NCBI GenBank assembly: GCA_036389715.1
Contig: DASVWH010000085.1
Coordinates: 1-46,607 of the forward strand
DNA: 46,607 nucleotides
Source: DASVWH01 sp036389715
Lineage (GTDB): Bacteria > Acidobacteriota > Blastocatellia > Pyrinomonadales > Pyrinomonadaceae
Direction: 5' to 3'
The notes under the pieces are model-generated. The model did no database searches, had not been told where the DNA came from, and saw only the letters and a list, made by a program, of their open reading frames with translations. Below are positions 1-7,796 of this stretch, in pieces. The translations under genes were made by a program, and so were the position numbers. The number at the start of each line of letters is the position of its first letter. The first letter of the stretch is position 1.

Positions 1-1
1 A

Positions 2-40
2 GTCGATCAGGACGACGACGGCGGCGATGAAACCAAGTAG
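2..40 (+). CDS. possible C-terminal tail of a gene cut by the window edge
   Basis: The first 40 bases are open in frame 2 and read VDQDDDGGDETK before a TAG stop. Such an acidic tail could be the end of a gene that starts outside the window. Nothing else supports it, and a chance open frame is just as possible. The rest of the stretch up to base 379 has no convincing gene; it holds only the hairpin terminator near 180 and the ribosome binding site of the next gene. Confidence 0.25.
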   Translation, partial: VDQDDDGGDETK

Positions 41-179
41 GGCGACACGATTTATGTAAGCCTCGAAGGGGCTTGTTCGGATGGCTTCTCAGGACTTCCG
101 AGCTCTAATGTAAGACGCTACCGGCCAGCGCCCCGGCTGGACAGCGATGGCGGCCTGTGCTAGCCTGTGCCCCATTATG

Positions 180-216
180 AGAACAAGCGGACAGCGATGT
201 TCGCTTGTTCTTTCTT
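180..216 (+). terminator. rho-independent terminator
   Basis: AGAACAAGCG pairs with CGCTTGTTCT across a 12-nt loop and is followed by a T-rich run (TTCTTTT). It probably ends the transcript entering from the left edge and insulates the 3D-domain gene. Confidence 0.65.
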
Positions 217-379
217 TTGTGTAGCTCTTTCAGCGCACCGCATCAAGGATGCAAGCCCCCAACTCCGGCTGACATTAATTTGTCTCCTAGGGCCGGAGGA
301 CGAGTCATGGGAAAGAACGGACTCGCGCGCCGCGCTGCTGAAAGGTCAACCTTAACCTCGGATAGGAGAAACCGAAACG

Positions 380-955
380 ATGAGACTGTTCCTCCGCGGA
401 AGCGCGGCCATTGCCGCCGCGCTCTTCGCCTGCTACTTGACTTTTAACGCTCAACCGCTCTTTGCAGAAACGAATCCCTCGCAGGAACCTGCATCACAGC
501 AGCAACAACAGAAACAGGAGCCAGCCGCCGCCGCCGCGCAGCCCGGGAAAGATAGTGCGACCGCGCCGCCTGCCGCCACGTCCGTCAGGGACAGCGATTA
601 CACGGCAGCACCGCCCGCCGTCCTCGTCAAGCCGCTGGAAAGACCGGCCGCCGCGCCGCAACTCTACGAGGCGACCTCTTACAGCCGTGCGGGCAGAGGC
701 GCGAGCGGCATGGGCGTGCGCTCCGGGACGATTGCCGCCGACCCGCGTGTCCTGCCCTTTGGCACTCGCGTTCGCCTGGACGCAGGCCCCTACAGCGGCG
801 AGTACCTCGTCACGGACTCCGGCTCGGCCATCAAGGGCAACAAGATAGACATCTGGATTCCGAGCTACAGGGAGGCCTGCCGCTTCGGTCGCCGGAAGGT
901 GAAATTGACGGTCCTGAGCTACGGCGCACGGCGCGGGGCCAGGGCAAAAAGATAG
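380..955 (+). CDS. secreted 3D-domain protein
   Basis: The product is 191 aa. Residues 1-30 form a signal peptide (Arg-containing start, Ala/Leu/Phe-rich core, cleavage near FAE). A low-complexity Gln/Ala/Pro linker runs to about residue 90. A compact 3D domain covers residues 95-182, with the family signature VLPFGTRV and SAIKGNKIDIW; the three Asp that name the domain are probably D121, D146 and D157. 3D domains share the double-psi barrel fold of MltA and RlpA lytic transglycosylases, so a cell-wall role in the envelope is likely. The catalytic capacity of this short version is not proven. The start is set by AGGAG about 11 nt upstream. It appears to be monocistronic, between the terminator at 180 and the inverted repeat at 1038. 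Confidence 0.85.
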   Translation: MRLFLRGSAAIAAALFACYLTFNAQPLFAETNPSQEPASQQQQQKQEPAAAAAQPGKDSATAPPAATSVRDSDYTAAPPAVLVKPLERPAAAPQLYEATSYSRAGRGASGMGVRSGTIAADPRVLPFGTRVRLDAGPYSGEYLVTDSGSAIKGNKIDIWIPSYREACRFGRRKVKLTVLSYGARRGARAKR

Positions 956-1037
956 ACGACGCGCAAGAGCGCCGGGTTTCGGGCCAAAGCGCAGGGCTTC
1001 GAGCTAAAACCCGCAGCCTTTAGTCACTTCGTGATTG

Positions 1038-1084
1038 AAGTTTAAGGCTCAGGAGAAGAGATTCTTCCCCTGAGCCTTAAACTT
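1038..1084. terminator. perfect 16-bp inverted repeat between convergent genes
   Basis: AAGTTTAAGGCTCAGG (1038-1053) is perfectly complementary to 1069-1084, with a 15-nt loop. The A/T-rich outer part acts as a short A/U tract on either strand. It lies between the 3D-domain gene (+) and the 44-aa membrane gene (-), so a bidirectional terminator is the simplest reading. Confidence 0.6.
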
Positions 1085-1179
1085 TGCCCTCATGGCCTCA
1101 AAACCCCCGGCCTTTGAGCACGACCCTTGAGTTTTCGAGCCGGAATCTTCGAGTTCCGGGCCGGAATGCACCTGGCTGT

Positions 1180-1314
1180 TCAACGCCTCTTTTTATCTCG
1201 CACGTCCTTGTCCGGCGGGCCTTTGGGTCCCCAGTAATACTTTTGGATGATGATTTGATAGGCGATGATGGCCAGCGCCACGCTTACGACGACGACGATG
1301 ATTAAGGGCAGCAT
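1180..1314 (-). CDS. 44-aa single-pass membrane protein
   Basis: On the minus strand an ATG at 1314 opens 44 codons ending in TGA. The product begins MLPLIIVVVVSVALAII, a hydrophobic helix of about 22 residues, and ends in a charged tail (PPDKDVRDKKRR). A good ribosome binding site, AAAGGAG, lies 7 nt before the ATG (1322-1328). The topology rule (positive residues at the C-terminus) suggests the tail is cytoplasmic. I recognise no family. It is too short for usual ORF cut-offs, but the RBS, helix and basic tail together make it credible. A repeat-like Asp-rich frame on the opposite strand here is a shadow of the Val/Ile codons. Confidence 0.6.
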   Translation of the reverse strand: MLPLIIVVVVSVALAIIAYQIIIQKYYWGPKGPPDKDVRDKKRR

Positions 1315-1420
1315 GACCGGGCTCCTTTGCGTGCAATATTGGGGCGCGGCGGGCGAGAAGTCAACTTTTCCACAGGTGGAAAACTCTCCCGTTCAGGCCC
1401 AGCGCGGATAATCTTCTTCA

Positions 1421-1443
1421 CTTTTGCCTTCTACCTTTTTACT
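1421..1443. repeat. heptanucleotide repeat arm (locus F)
   Basis: The sequence reads as degenerate heptamers of the TTTTGCC / TTCTACC / TTTTTAC / TTCTCC type. No inverted copy is visible nearby. It ends about 13 nt before the extended -10 box of the glycosyltransferase promoter. Confidence 0.45.
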
Positions 1444-1465
1444 TCTCCGCGCGGGCTGGTAAGAT
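1437..1465 (+). promoter_or_regulatory. extended -10 promoter for the glycosyltransferase operon
   Basis: TGGTAAGAT at 1457-1465 is a TGn-type extended -10. A weak -35 (TTTTAC, 1437-1442) lies 17 bp upstream, inside the heptamer arm. The start site would be near 1472, about 35 nt before the ATG at 1506. Confidence 0.4.
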
Positions 1466-1505
1466 GCCTGCCATCGAATTGAAATCTTCCGAAGCGGCGT
1501 GAGCA

Positions 1506-2759
1506 ATGTGGGAACTCAAAGGGCTTAACGTGCTCGTACTGGCGGGATGGGCGACCGTTCTCTTATGGCTGCTCATCGCGCTGCGAACCTGGCTCGGGCT
1601 GGCCCGGCAAAAGCCGCTCCTGTCTCCCGGCGACGGCGGCCCGTTGACCGGGACCGTTGCGCCGCTCGTTTCCGTCCTCGTGCCCGCGCGTAATGAGGAG
1701 GGCCGCATTTTACAGTCCTGCATCCGTTCCATCCTGGCGCAGGACTACGGAAGTTTTGAGGTCGTCGCCGTCAACGACCGCTCGACCGACGGCACAGGCG
1801 CGATCCTGCACGCCGTCGCCAGGGCGGACCAGAGGCTGCGCGTGATTGACGGCGCAGAGCCGCCCGCCGGTTGGCTCGGCAAGCCGCACGCGCTGCAACA
1901 GGGACTCGACGCTGCCGCGGGCGAATGGGTGCTCGCCACCGACGCCGACATGGTTTTCGGCCAGACGGCGCTACGCGCTGCCGTCGGCCACGCCCTCTCG
2001 GGTGGCTTCGACGCCGTCACGCTCATCCCGCACATTCACTGCCTCTCTTTCTGGGAACGCGTCTTTATCCCCGCCTTTAGCTGGTTCATAGTGATGGTCA
2101 TGCCCGTCGAGCGCGTCAACGACGCCGCCAGGCCGGAGGCGGTCGGCATCGGCGGCTTCTTCCTGATTCGCCGCGCGGCGCTCGACAGGGTCGGCGGCTA
2201 CCGCTCGGTGCGGGCCGAGGTGGCGGAGGATTTGCGGATGGCCGAAATCCTCAAAGGCTCCGGCGCGCGGCTGCGCCTTGAGTACGCGCCGGATTTAATC
2301 AGCACGCGGATGCAGACCAACTTCCGCGAAATCTGGGAAGGCTTCACTAAAAATCTCTTCGCGGGCGCGAAATTCAGTCTCCTGCAATCGGCGGCCGCCA
2401 GCCTCGCCGTGATCGTCTTCGCCATCGCGCCCGTCTTCGTCGCGGCGGCCTCGGCAGTGGCCCTCGCGGCCGGGGGCGGAAGTGAATACTTGCGCCTCTT
2501 TGCGCCGATGCTGGCCGTCTGGCTGGTGCAGGTCTGCACCTTCGCCGCCGTCAACAGGCGCGCGCGCGTCCCCGTAGCTTACGCCCTGACGGTCCCGCTC
2601 GGGCACGCGCTCTTTATAGCCATCCTGCTCAACTCGGCCGTCAGAATCGCCACCGGGCGCGGCGTCACCTGGAAGGGCCGCAGCCTTTATCAACGCGCGG
2701 GAGTACGTCCGCCCCGTGCCCGTAATCAAACGCCCGACTTGCCTGTCGCCGATGACTGA
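1506..2759 (+). CDS. membrane glycosyltransferase family 2
   Basis: The product is 417 aa, with an N-terminal membrane helix (about residues 7-30), a GT2 catalytic domain (about 52-290) and two or three C-terminal helices (about 295-385). Visible motifs are VSVLVPARNEE (N-terminal nucleotide-binding strand), VNDRSTDGT, the DXD-type D146-A-D148 metal site, and the E241-D242 pair. The segment GWLGKPHALQQG resembles the GWxGK motif of HpnB- and CrtQ-like transferases that glycosylate hopanoid or carotenoid lipids. A lipid acceptor is therefore plausible but not shown. The stop overlaps the asparaginase ATG by 8 nt, implying translational coupling. Confidence 0.85.
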   Translation: MWELKGLNVLVLAGWATVLLWLLIALRTWLGLARQKPLLSPGDGGPLTGTVAPLVSVLVPARNEEGRILQSCIRSILAQDYGSFEVVAVNDRSTDGTGAILHAVARADQRLRVIDGAEPPAGWLGKPHALQQGLDAAAGEWVLATDADMVFGQTALRAAVGHALSGGFDAVTLIPHIHCLSFWERVFIPAFSWFIVMVMPVERVNDAARPEAVGIGGFFLIRRAALDRVGGYRSVRAEVAEDLRMAEILKGSGARLRLEYAPDLISTRMQTNFREIWEGFTKNLFAGAKFSLLQSAAASLAVIVFAIAPVFVAAASAVALAAGGGSEYLRLFAPMLAVWLVQVCTFAAVNRRARVPVAYALTVPLGHALFIAILLNSAVRIATGRGVTWKGRSLYQRAGVRPPRARNQTPDLPVADD

Positions 2760-3825
2760 AACCAACCCTAATCGTGACATCCCAGCGCCCGCGCCGCTCG
2801 TAGAGGTCAGACGCGGCTCGATCACTGAATCGCGCCATCGCGGCCACATCGCCGCGCTCGACGCCGAGGGCCAGATCGTCGCTTACCTCGGCGCGCCGGA
2901 GACCTTGACCTACCTGCGCTCATCGGCCAAGCCGTTCCAGGCCCTGCCGCTCGTCGCTTCGGGCGCGGCCGACCGCTTCGGCTTCACGGAAAGGGAGGTC
3001 GCCATCGCCTGCGCCTCGCACAACGGCGAAGCCGCGCATACGGAGACCGTGGCCGGGATGCTCGGCAAGCTCGGCCTCGACAAGAGCGCCTTGAAATGCG
3101 GGACGCATGAGCCTTTCGACAAGGAGGCCGCGCGCGCCCTGGCCCGCAGCGGCAGAGAGCCGGACGTGCTGCAAAACAACTGTTCGGGCAAGCACGCCGG
3201 GATGCTCGCGCTCGCGCTTCATCTTGGCGCGCCGACTGAAACCTACGACGAGCCGTCGAATCCCGCGCAGTTGATGATCGGAGAGACCGTCTCCCGCTTC
3301 TCGGGCGTTCCCCTGGAAGACATCGCCGTCGGCATTGACGGCTGCGGCGCGCCCGTCTTCGGCGTCACGGTGCGGGCGATGGCGCTGATGTACGCGCGCC
3401 TGGTCGCCACGCCCGCCGGTTGGGACGCGGCGACGCTCGACGCCTGCGCCCGCATCGTCTCTGCCATGACTTCATTCCCGGAGATGGTCGGCGGGCGCGC
3501 CGAACGCCTCGACACCCTCATCATGCAGGCGACGAACGGGCGTCTCGTCTCGAAGGTCGGCGCGGAGGGCGTCTACACGGTCGGCGTCCTGCCGTCCGAG
3601 CGTTGGCCACGAGGACTCGGCCTTGCGCTCAAGATAGAAGACGGCGAAGACCGCCGCGCACGCCCGCCCGTTGTTATCGAGTGCCTGCGGCAACTGGGCG
3701 TGCTCGACGCCGCGGCGCTCGAACCTCTCAAGCCCTACTTGAGCTTCGCCGTCCGTAATCACCGCGGCGAGACGGTCGGCGAAGTCCGCCCCCAGTTTGA
3801 ACTGAAACAGGTCGGCAGCAGTTAG
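2752..3825 (+). CDS. L-asparaginase II family protein
   Basis: The product is about 357 aa of the asparaginase II type (PF06089, Rhizobium AnsA-like), which is unrelated to the E. coli AnsA/AnsB fold. Recognised segments are SSAKPFQALPLV, the CASHNGE and CGTHEP blocks, NNCSGKHAGMLA and GIDGCGAPVFG; the Cys/Ser/Lys residues in these blocks are characteristic of the family. The reaction would be hydrolysis of asparagine to aspartate and ammonia in the cytoplasm. I start it at the ATG overlapping the end of the glycosyltransferase gene; an in-frame upstream start at 2716 would only add residues encoded inside that gene. No functional link to the glycosyltransferase is obvious beyond co-transcription. 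Confidence 0.88.
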   Translation: MTETNPNRDIPAPAPLVEVRRGSITESRHRGHIAALDAEGQIVAYLGAPETLTYLRSSAKPFQALPLVASGAADRFGFTEREVAIACASHNGEAAHTETVAGMLGKLGLDKSALKCGTHEPFDKEAARALARSGREPDVLQNNCSGKHAGMLALALHLGAPTETYDEPSNPAQLMIGETVSRFSGVPLEDIAVGIDGCGAPVFGVTVRAMALMYARLVATPAGWDAATLDACARIVSAMTSFPEMVGGRAERLDTLIMQATNGRLVSKVGAEGVYTVGVLPSERWPRGLGLALKIEDGEDRRARPPVVIECLRQLGVLDAAALEPLKPYLSFAVRNHRGETVGEVRPQFELKQVGSS

Positions 3826-3894
3826 CGCAGCGAGAGTCTGTATTCACGGCTGCCGCAGACACATTACAAACCCTTTGCCAAGGAGCAGCGCGCA

Positions 3895-4110
3895 ATGTCC
3901 GATGAATTAAGCGAACAGGGAGTGGATAGTACGGAAATCGCCTCCGAGCGGGCCGACCGGGATGCGGTCAAGGATGAACCCATCGAAGAGGCCGAAAAAG
4001 ACCTCAGCCGGTTCTCGACCGCGAACTCGCGCCCACCCGTCGAAGAACAGGAACGAACCAGCGTCGAAACCGACGCGCAGGCCGAAGCCAGAAAGAAGAT
4101 GCAACGTTGA
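3895..4110 (+). CDS. small acidic hypothetical protein
   Basis: The product is 71 aa, very rich in Glu/Asp, with Ser/Thr and Arg, no hydrophobic core and no Cys. It is probably disordered and cytoplasmic. AAGGAG lies about 8 nt before the ATG. Codon usage fits the neighbours. I recognise no family. It lies 69 bp after the asparaginase gene and 62 bp before the next ORF, in the same direction. Confidence 0.55.
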   Translation: MSDELSEQGVDSTEIASERADRDAVKDEPIEEAEKDLSRFSTANSRPPVEEQERTSVETDAQAEARKKMQR

Positions 4111-4172
4111 AAGAAGACTGAAACGCTCAAGGCCGCACCGCGTCTCGCGCAAAGCCCGGCCCCAATCTCATC

Positions 4173-4733
4173 ATGACAAGCTCAAAATCAAACAGCAAAG
4201 AGGCGGGCTCACCCAACAGCGGCCCGCCGGTGCTCAGGCGCGACGCGCAGGGCGAGGTCAACGTCGGGCAGCTCGGAGATGTCTTGCAGTGGTTTCTCGA
4301 CTACGATTCGCGCGTCGCCGTCATCCGGCATCCGAACGTCGAAGAGATTTTTCAGTGGAAGCAGCAGGAGAGCATCCGCCGCAACGAACCCGTCTATCTC
4401 TTCAACCGCGCCGAAGACCGCCTCGCTATCGGCATCGTCCAGGCGCTCGCCGAACACGACACGGAGCAGGAACTGCACGAGTGGATCAGTCAACTGCTCT
4501 CGGCCCTGGACGATGCCTCGAAGACCAACGAAGAGATGGCCGCGGCCTACAGGCTGGACCTGAAGGAAGCGCCCGCCGTCGCCGAGGCCGAGAAGATTCC
4601 GACCGCGACCGGGCGCGAAGTCTTCCTGACCACCTGCTGGCTCGAAGCGCTCTGCACGGCCGAAGTCCGCGTCCTCGGCTGGGTCTACCAGGAGCTTTAC
4701 GGAAGGGCTTTCCGGCCGGAGAACTTCGGCTGA
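4173..4733 (+). CDS. conserved-looking hypothetical protein
   Basis: The product is 186 aa, soluble and mainly alpha-helical, with no signal peptide. Residues 1-20 are a polar, Ser-rich tail. Residues 30-60 (GQLGDVLQWFLDYDSRVAVI) begin a folded region, and a Glu/Ala-rich helix follows at about 90-140. Trp and Cys residues near the C-terminus (TTCWLEALCTAEVRVLGW) look structural. I do not recognise the family. It ends 41 bp before the aminotransferase start and is probably in the same transcript. Confidence 0.65.
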   Translation: MTSSKSNSKEAGSPNSGPPVLRRDAQGEVNVGQLGDVLQWFLDYDSRVAVIRHPNVEEIFQWKQQESIRRNEPVYLFNRAEDRLAIGIVQALAEHDTEQELHEWISQLLSALDDASKTNEEMAAAYRLDLKEAPAVAEAEKIPTATGREVFLTTCWLEALCTAEVRVLGWVYQELYGRAFRPENFG

Positions 4734-4774
4734 TGCTCTTCATGCCTCCGACAACCCCGGATTGAAGCTGAGTT

Positions 4775-5899
4775 ATGAATCAAGACCTGCGCGCACTCTT
4801 TCCCATCACAGAGCAGCTCGTTTACCTCAATCACGCGGCCGTCTCGCCGCCTCCGGCGCCGACCATTGCGGCCGTCGAGGCGCAGCTCAAAGATGTCTCA
4901 CACCACGGGTCGCTGCATTTCCGTGACTGGCTGGCCGTCAAGCAGCGTGCGCGCCAACTGGCCGCCGCGATGCTCGGAGCCCGCCCCGAGCAGTTGGCCT
5001 TCATGCGTAACACCTCGGACGGCCTCTCGACAGTGGCCAACGGCCTGCGCTGGCGGGCGGGCGATAATATCGTCACCTTCAAAAAAGAGTTTCCGTCGAA
5101 CGTCTATCCCTGGCTGCGCATCAGCATGGAGCACGATGTCGAGGTGCGTTTCTGCGAAGAGCGCGACGGGCGCATCCCCCTGGAAGAACTGCTCGGCCTG
5201 ATTGACGCGCGCACACGGCTCGTCGCCGTCAGCCACGTCCAGTTCGGCTCAGGCTTTCGCCTTGACCTCGAACGCCTCGGACGCGCCGCCCGAGCCCGCG
5301 ACGCGCTGCTCGTCGTGGACGTTATCCAGTCAATGGGAGCACTGCCGGTGGATGTCGAAGCGCAGCTGGTGGACGTTGCCGCCGGGGCCTGTCACAAGTG
5401 GCTGCTGACGCCCGAAGGCGTCGGGCTGCTCTACCTTTCGGACCGCGCCCGCGAGCGACTTGAGCCGACGCTGGTGGGGTGGACGAGCGTCCCTGACCCG
5501 GAACAGTACGGGGATTTTGAGCAGCCCTGGAACCCAGGCGCTCTGGCCTGGGAGACCGGAACTTTTCCGACGGCGCTCGTTCACGGCCTGGAGGCCAGCC
5601 TGCGGCTCTTGACCGAGACCGGCGTCGAGCGAATCGCCTCGCACCTCGGCGACCTGACGGACTATCTCTGCGAACGACTGGCGGGCAGCGACTACCGGAT
5701 AGTCAGCTCGCGTCGCGCGGGTGAAAAGTCGCAAATCGTCTGCCTTCAGCACAACGGCCGTTGGTCGCCGCTGGCGCTCTACGCTCATCTGAAGAGCCGG
5801 AACATCGTCGTCGCGCCGCGCGGAGACCGCCTGCGCATCGCGCCGCATCTTTACAATACGGCGGCGGAGATAGATGCGCTGGTCGAGGCCCTGCCGTGA
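4775..5899 (+). CDS. class V aminotransferase (cysteine-desulfurase-like fold)
   Basis: The product is 374 aa, a PLP-dependent fold-type I enzyme. It has the N-terminal VYLNHAAVSPPP block, RNTSDGLSTVANGL near the cofactor phosphate, the VDVIQSMGALPVDV strand with D182 facing the PLP ring nitrogen, and the Schiff-base lysine K208 in CHKWL. The family includes cysteine desulfurases, kynureninase-like enzymes and isopenicillin N epimerase-like proteins. The residue after the lysine is Trp, as in the epimerase-like group, and no conserved Cys loop typical of SufS/IscS is obvious. The substrate is therefore undetermined. It is the last gene of the + strand run. Confidence 0.85.
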   Translation: MNQDLRALFPITEQLVYLNHAAVSPPPAPTIAAVEAQLKDVSHHGSLHFRDWLAVKQRARQLAAAMLGARPEQLAFMRNTSDGLSTVANGLRWRAGDNIVTFKKEFPSNVYPWLRISMEHDVEVRFCEERDGRIPLEELLGLIDARTRLVAVSHVQFGSGFRLDLERLGRAARARDALLVVDVIQSMGALPVDVEAQLVDVAAGACHKWLLTPEGVGLLYLSDRARERLEPTLVGWTSVPDPEQYGDFEQPWNPGALAWETGTFPTALVHGLEASLRLLTETGVERIASHLGDLTDYLCERLAGSDYRIVSSRRAGEKSQIVCLQHNGRWSPLALYAHLKSRNIVVAPRGDRLRIAPHLYNTAAEIDALVEALP

Positions 5900-5955
5900 G
5901 AATCCGGGGCATCCGAGCGGCGCTGCCGAGTGCGACTGAAACCGCGCGGCTGTTT

Positions 5956-6002
5956 TATAATAGTCCAACCGTACACTGGGTTTGTACGGAATTTGTACAA
6001 AT
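5956..6002 (+). promoter_or_regulatory. -10 box followed by GTAC palindromes
   Basis: A consensus TATAAT lies at 5956-5961; its -35 is poor. Just downstream, CCGTAC (5969-5974) and GTACGG (5984-5989) form an inverted repeat. ATTTGTACAAAT (5991-6002) is a perfect 12-bp palindrome. The GTAC cores sit 13 and 11 bp apart, on roughly one helical face. This looks like a dimer-binding operator set over the start site of the transcript containing the structured RNA described next. Confidence 0.4.
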
Positions 6003-6079
6003 AAGGCCCATTTCCGGCTGTTTTGGCCGCTCGGGGCCGAGCCCGGTGAAGCCTCAAATCCCGATTTTAAGGCTCTTAT

Positions 6080-6385
6080 AAATCAGGCCCGATAAAATTA
6101 GGGCCGGGATGGAAGAGTGGCATGGTCATTGCTCTAGGGTAAGTCGGTTAAATTGTGAAGGGTTAAAGAATAGGGTAAATCGGGTCAGGCTCGGAGACGG
6201 CTAGTGAGTGAAGGCTTTGGGGGAGGCGTTCTCTCACTTTGAAAAGTAGACGGCAGCTCTTTCGGGGGAACGGGGTTGTCGTAGGCTAAGCGGTCAAAGG
6301 GCATAAGTGCTGGGCTGCTGGTCGGCGTCCTGGACAGGCTTGGGGGAGCCTTACAGGAAGACCAGCAGCCCGCAATATTTTAGGG
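6080..6385 (+). ncRNA. putative structured non-coding RNA with repeated G5 loops
   Basis: No credible reading frame exists between 5900 and 6480, but RNA structure is dense. GGCCC/GGGCC closes 6086-6105. Hairpin 2 (6203-6238) is a long stem with two single mismatches and a TTGGGGGA loop. Hairpin 3 (6251-6281) is a continuous 10-bp stem allowing G-U pairs, with an 11-nt loop around GGGGGA. Hairpin 4 (6312-6371) has a perfect 12-bp outer stem, then TCCTG/CAGGA, then AGGCT/AGCCT, with a TGGGGG loop. A 13-nt repeat TAGGGTAARTCGG occurs at 6135 and 6171. The strong terminator at 6400 would end the RNA. I see no RNase P, SRP, tmRNA or 6S hallmark. GGA-bearing loops recall CsrA-sequestering RNAs, but this is only an analogy. 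Confidence 0.5.
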
Positions 6386-6399
6386 CACTCGGTTGAAAC

Positions 6400-6436
6400 A
6401 AAAGCGCGTCGCGGAACATTTCCGCGACGCGCTTTT
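6400..6436. terminator. strong bidirectional terminator
   Basis: AAAAGCGCGTCGCGGAA pairs perfectly over 17 bp with 6420-6436 across a 3-nt loop, with T runs on both sides. It would end the putative ncRNA on the + strand and the 6489-7682 gene on the - strand. Confidence 0.85.
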
Positions 6437-6488
6437 TGTCTTCAAATCTTGTTTGTCGTCAACTCCTGAGAGTTCATTGACAGCCGCG

Positions 6489-7682
6489 TTATCTCTCGCC
6501 GCTGCCGAGCAGCCTGGCGGGGTCGGTCCGCGGAGTCATCTCGTCCAGGTTAAGGCGCAGCATCCCTCCGGCGTCGGAAAAGCCGTCCGGCATGGCCTTC
6601 TGCGCACGCCTTCTGTGGATAAAGACCAGCGCGCCGATGAGCCCGCCCGTCCCGAGGCCAATCAGGATCGAGACGCCGGAGGCCTTGAGAATACTGACGA
6701 TGAGGTTGATGGCCGAGCGCGTGTGCTTCTTTGCCGCGCGCTGCCAGAGCAGCGGATTCTCGCCGAGCCACTGCACGTTCTGCTCATACTTGACCTGGTC
6801 AATCAACCGCGCGGCCGCCTGTTCGTCCGGCGCATTGAAAACGAAGACGGAATAGTTGCCGACCTTCCTGTAAGCCGTCGGCGCGGGCGCTCCCTGCGCC
6901 TGTAGCTCCTTGAGCCGCGCGTTGATTCGCGCGTCGTTGGTGGCGGCAAGCTGCGGCGTGCCGTATTCAACGATCAGCAGCTGCGCCGGGTCGTAGCTGG
7001 CCGCGACGGCCTCGACACCCGCCTCGAAGTTGACGGCATCGAGCACGGGCTGGTCCCTGACGACACCTTTGAGCCCTCTCTGGCTGACGGCATATTCGGC
7101 CCGCTCCCGCGCCTTCTCCCAATCGGGCAGATGCTTGACGAGCACCGGAATCTCTTTGCCGCCAGCGTCGAGCGTCTCTGCAAAGAGCCGCGCGAACTCT
7201 GCCAGCCGCGCGGGATTAACGGCCTTGCCGCTTCTGCTTGAGATGCCGACGAAGGTGTTTCCCTTGAAGAAGGCCAGGCGGCCCGGAGAGCTAAAGGCGG
7301 CCGTCCCCACGTCGTCCCGCGGCGATAACTCCTGCGCTGAAGAGGCCGCGCGCATCTGCCGCGCCGCCTGCGTTAAAAGCGAATAAGCCGCCGCATCCGA
7401 CTTCGCCCTGATAAGCGAGACGGCGAGCCTCTCTCCGCTGGCGGAGACGTAGAGGCTCGCGGCCACCGGCGGCTCCGTCTCGCTGATCTCGAATCCCCTT
7501 AATGCTTCCAGGTCTATTCCTTCAAACGCGGCGGCAGGCGATTGGCCCGAGGGCTGCGCGCGGAAGTCGCCGACGCGGTCGGGCAACACCGGCCCGACCT
7601 TGGCCGGAGCCGCCCCCTGAGAGGAGAGGAAAAGCAGGAGCAGAAGACAGAAGGCGATTAACCTGTGTGATAAAGCGCGCAA
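6489..7682 (-). CDS. DUF6599-like membrane-anchored hypothetical protein
   Basis: The product is 397 aa. It has an N-terminal signal sequence (Leu-rich core, residues 8-24), a long exported domain and one C-terminal helix (about residues 335-357, VSILIGLGTGGLIGALVFI). A basic cytoplasmic HRRRAQK motif and a 35-residue tail follow. The start is TTG, set by AAAGG about 8 nt upstream. Resemblance to the DUF6599 group known from Acidobacteriota is from memory of its general layout, so the family call is tentative. The exported part has Ala/Arg-rich helices and no Cys. Its function is unknown. The bidirectional terminator lies directly downstream. Confidence 0.65.
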   Translation of the reverse strand: MRALSHRLIAFCLLLLLFLSSQGAAPAKVGPVLPDRVGDFRAQPSGQSPAAAFEGIDLEALRGFEISETEPPVAASLYVSASGERLAVSLIRAKSDAAAYSLLTQAARQMRAASSAQELSPRDDVGTAAFSSPGRLAFFKGNTFVGISSRSGKAVNPARLAEFARLFAETLDAGGKEIPVLVKHLPDWEKARERAEYAVSQRGLKGVVRDQPVLDAVNFEAGVEAVAASYDPAQLLIVEYGTPQLAATNDARINARLKELQAQGAPAPTAYRKVGNYSVFVFNAPDEQAAARLIDQVKYEQNVQWLGENPLLWQRAAKKHTRSAINLIVSILKASGVSILIGLGTGGLIGALVFIHRRRAQKAMPDGFSDAGGMLRLNLDEMTPRTDPARLLGSGER

Positions 7683-7796
7683 AGCGAAAACCTTTCGAGT
7701 CGGAAGAGACCGCCGCCAATCCTTTTAGAAACCGGAGAAAGTTAGATGTTCCGCCTCAGAGCGCAGTTGCGCGTAAATCAGCTGGAAAAGGCCGGT

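Noticed and set aside
1084..1305. Plus-strand ORF ending in a run of Asp
   Set aside because: Opposite-strand shadow of the Val/Ile-rich helix of the 44-aa membrane protein.
5956..6440. RNase P, SRP RNA, tmRNA or 6S RNA as identity of the structured region
   Set aside because: None of the hallmark sequences (for example the RNase P GAGGAAAGTCC block, the SRP GGAAG tetraloop, the tmRNA tag frame) is present.
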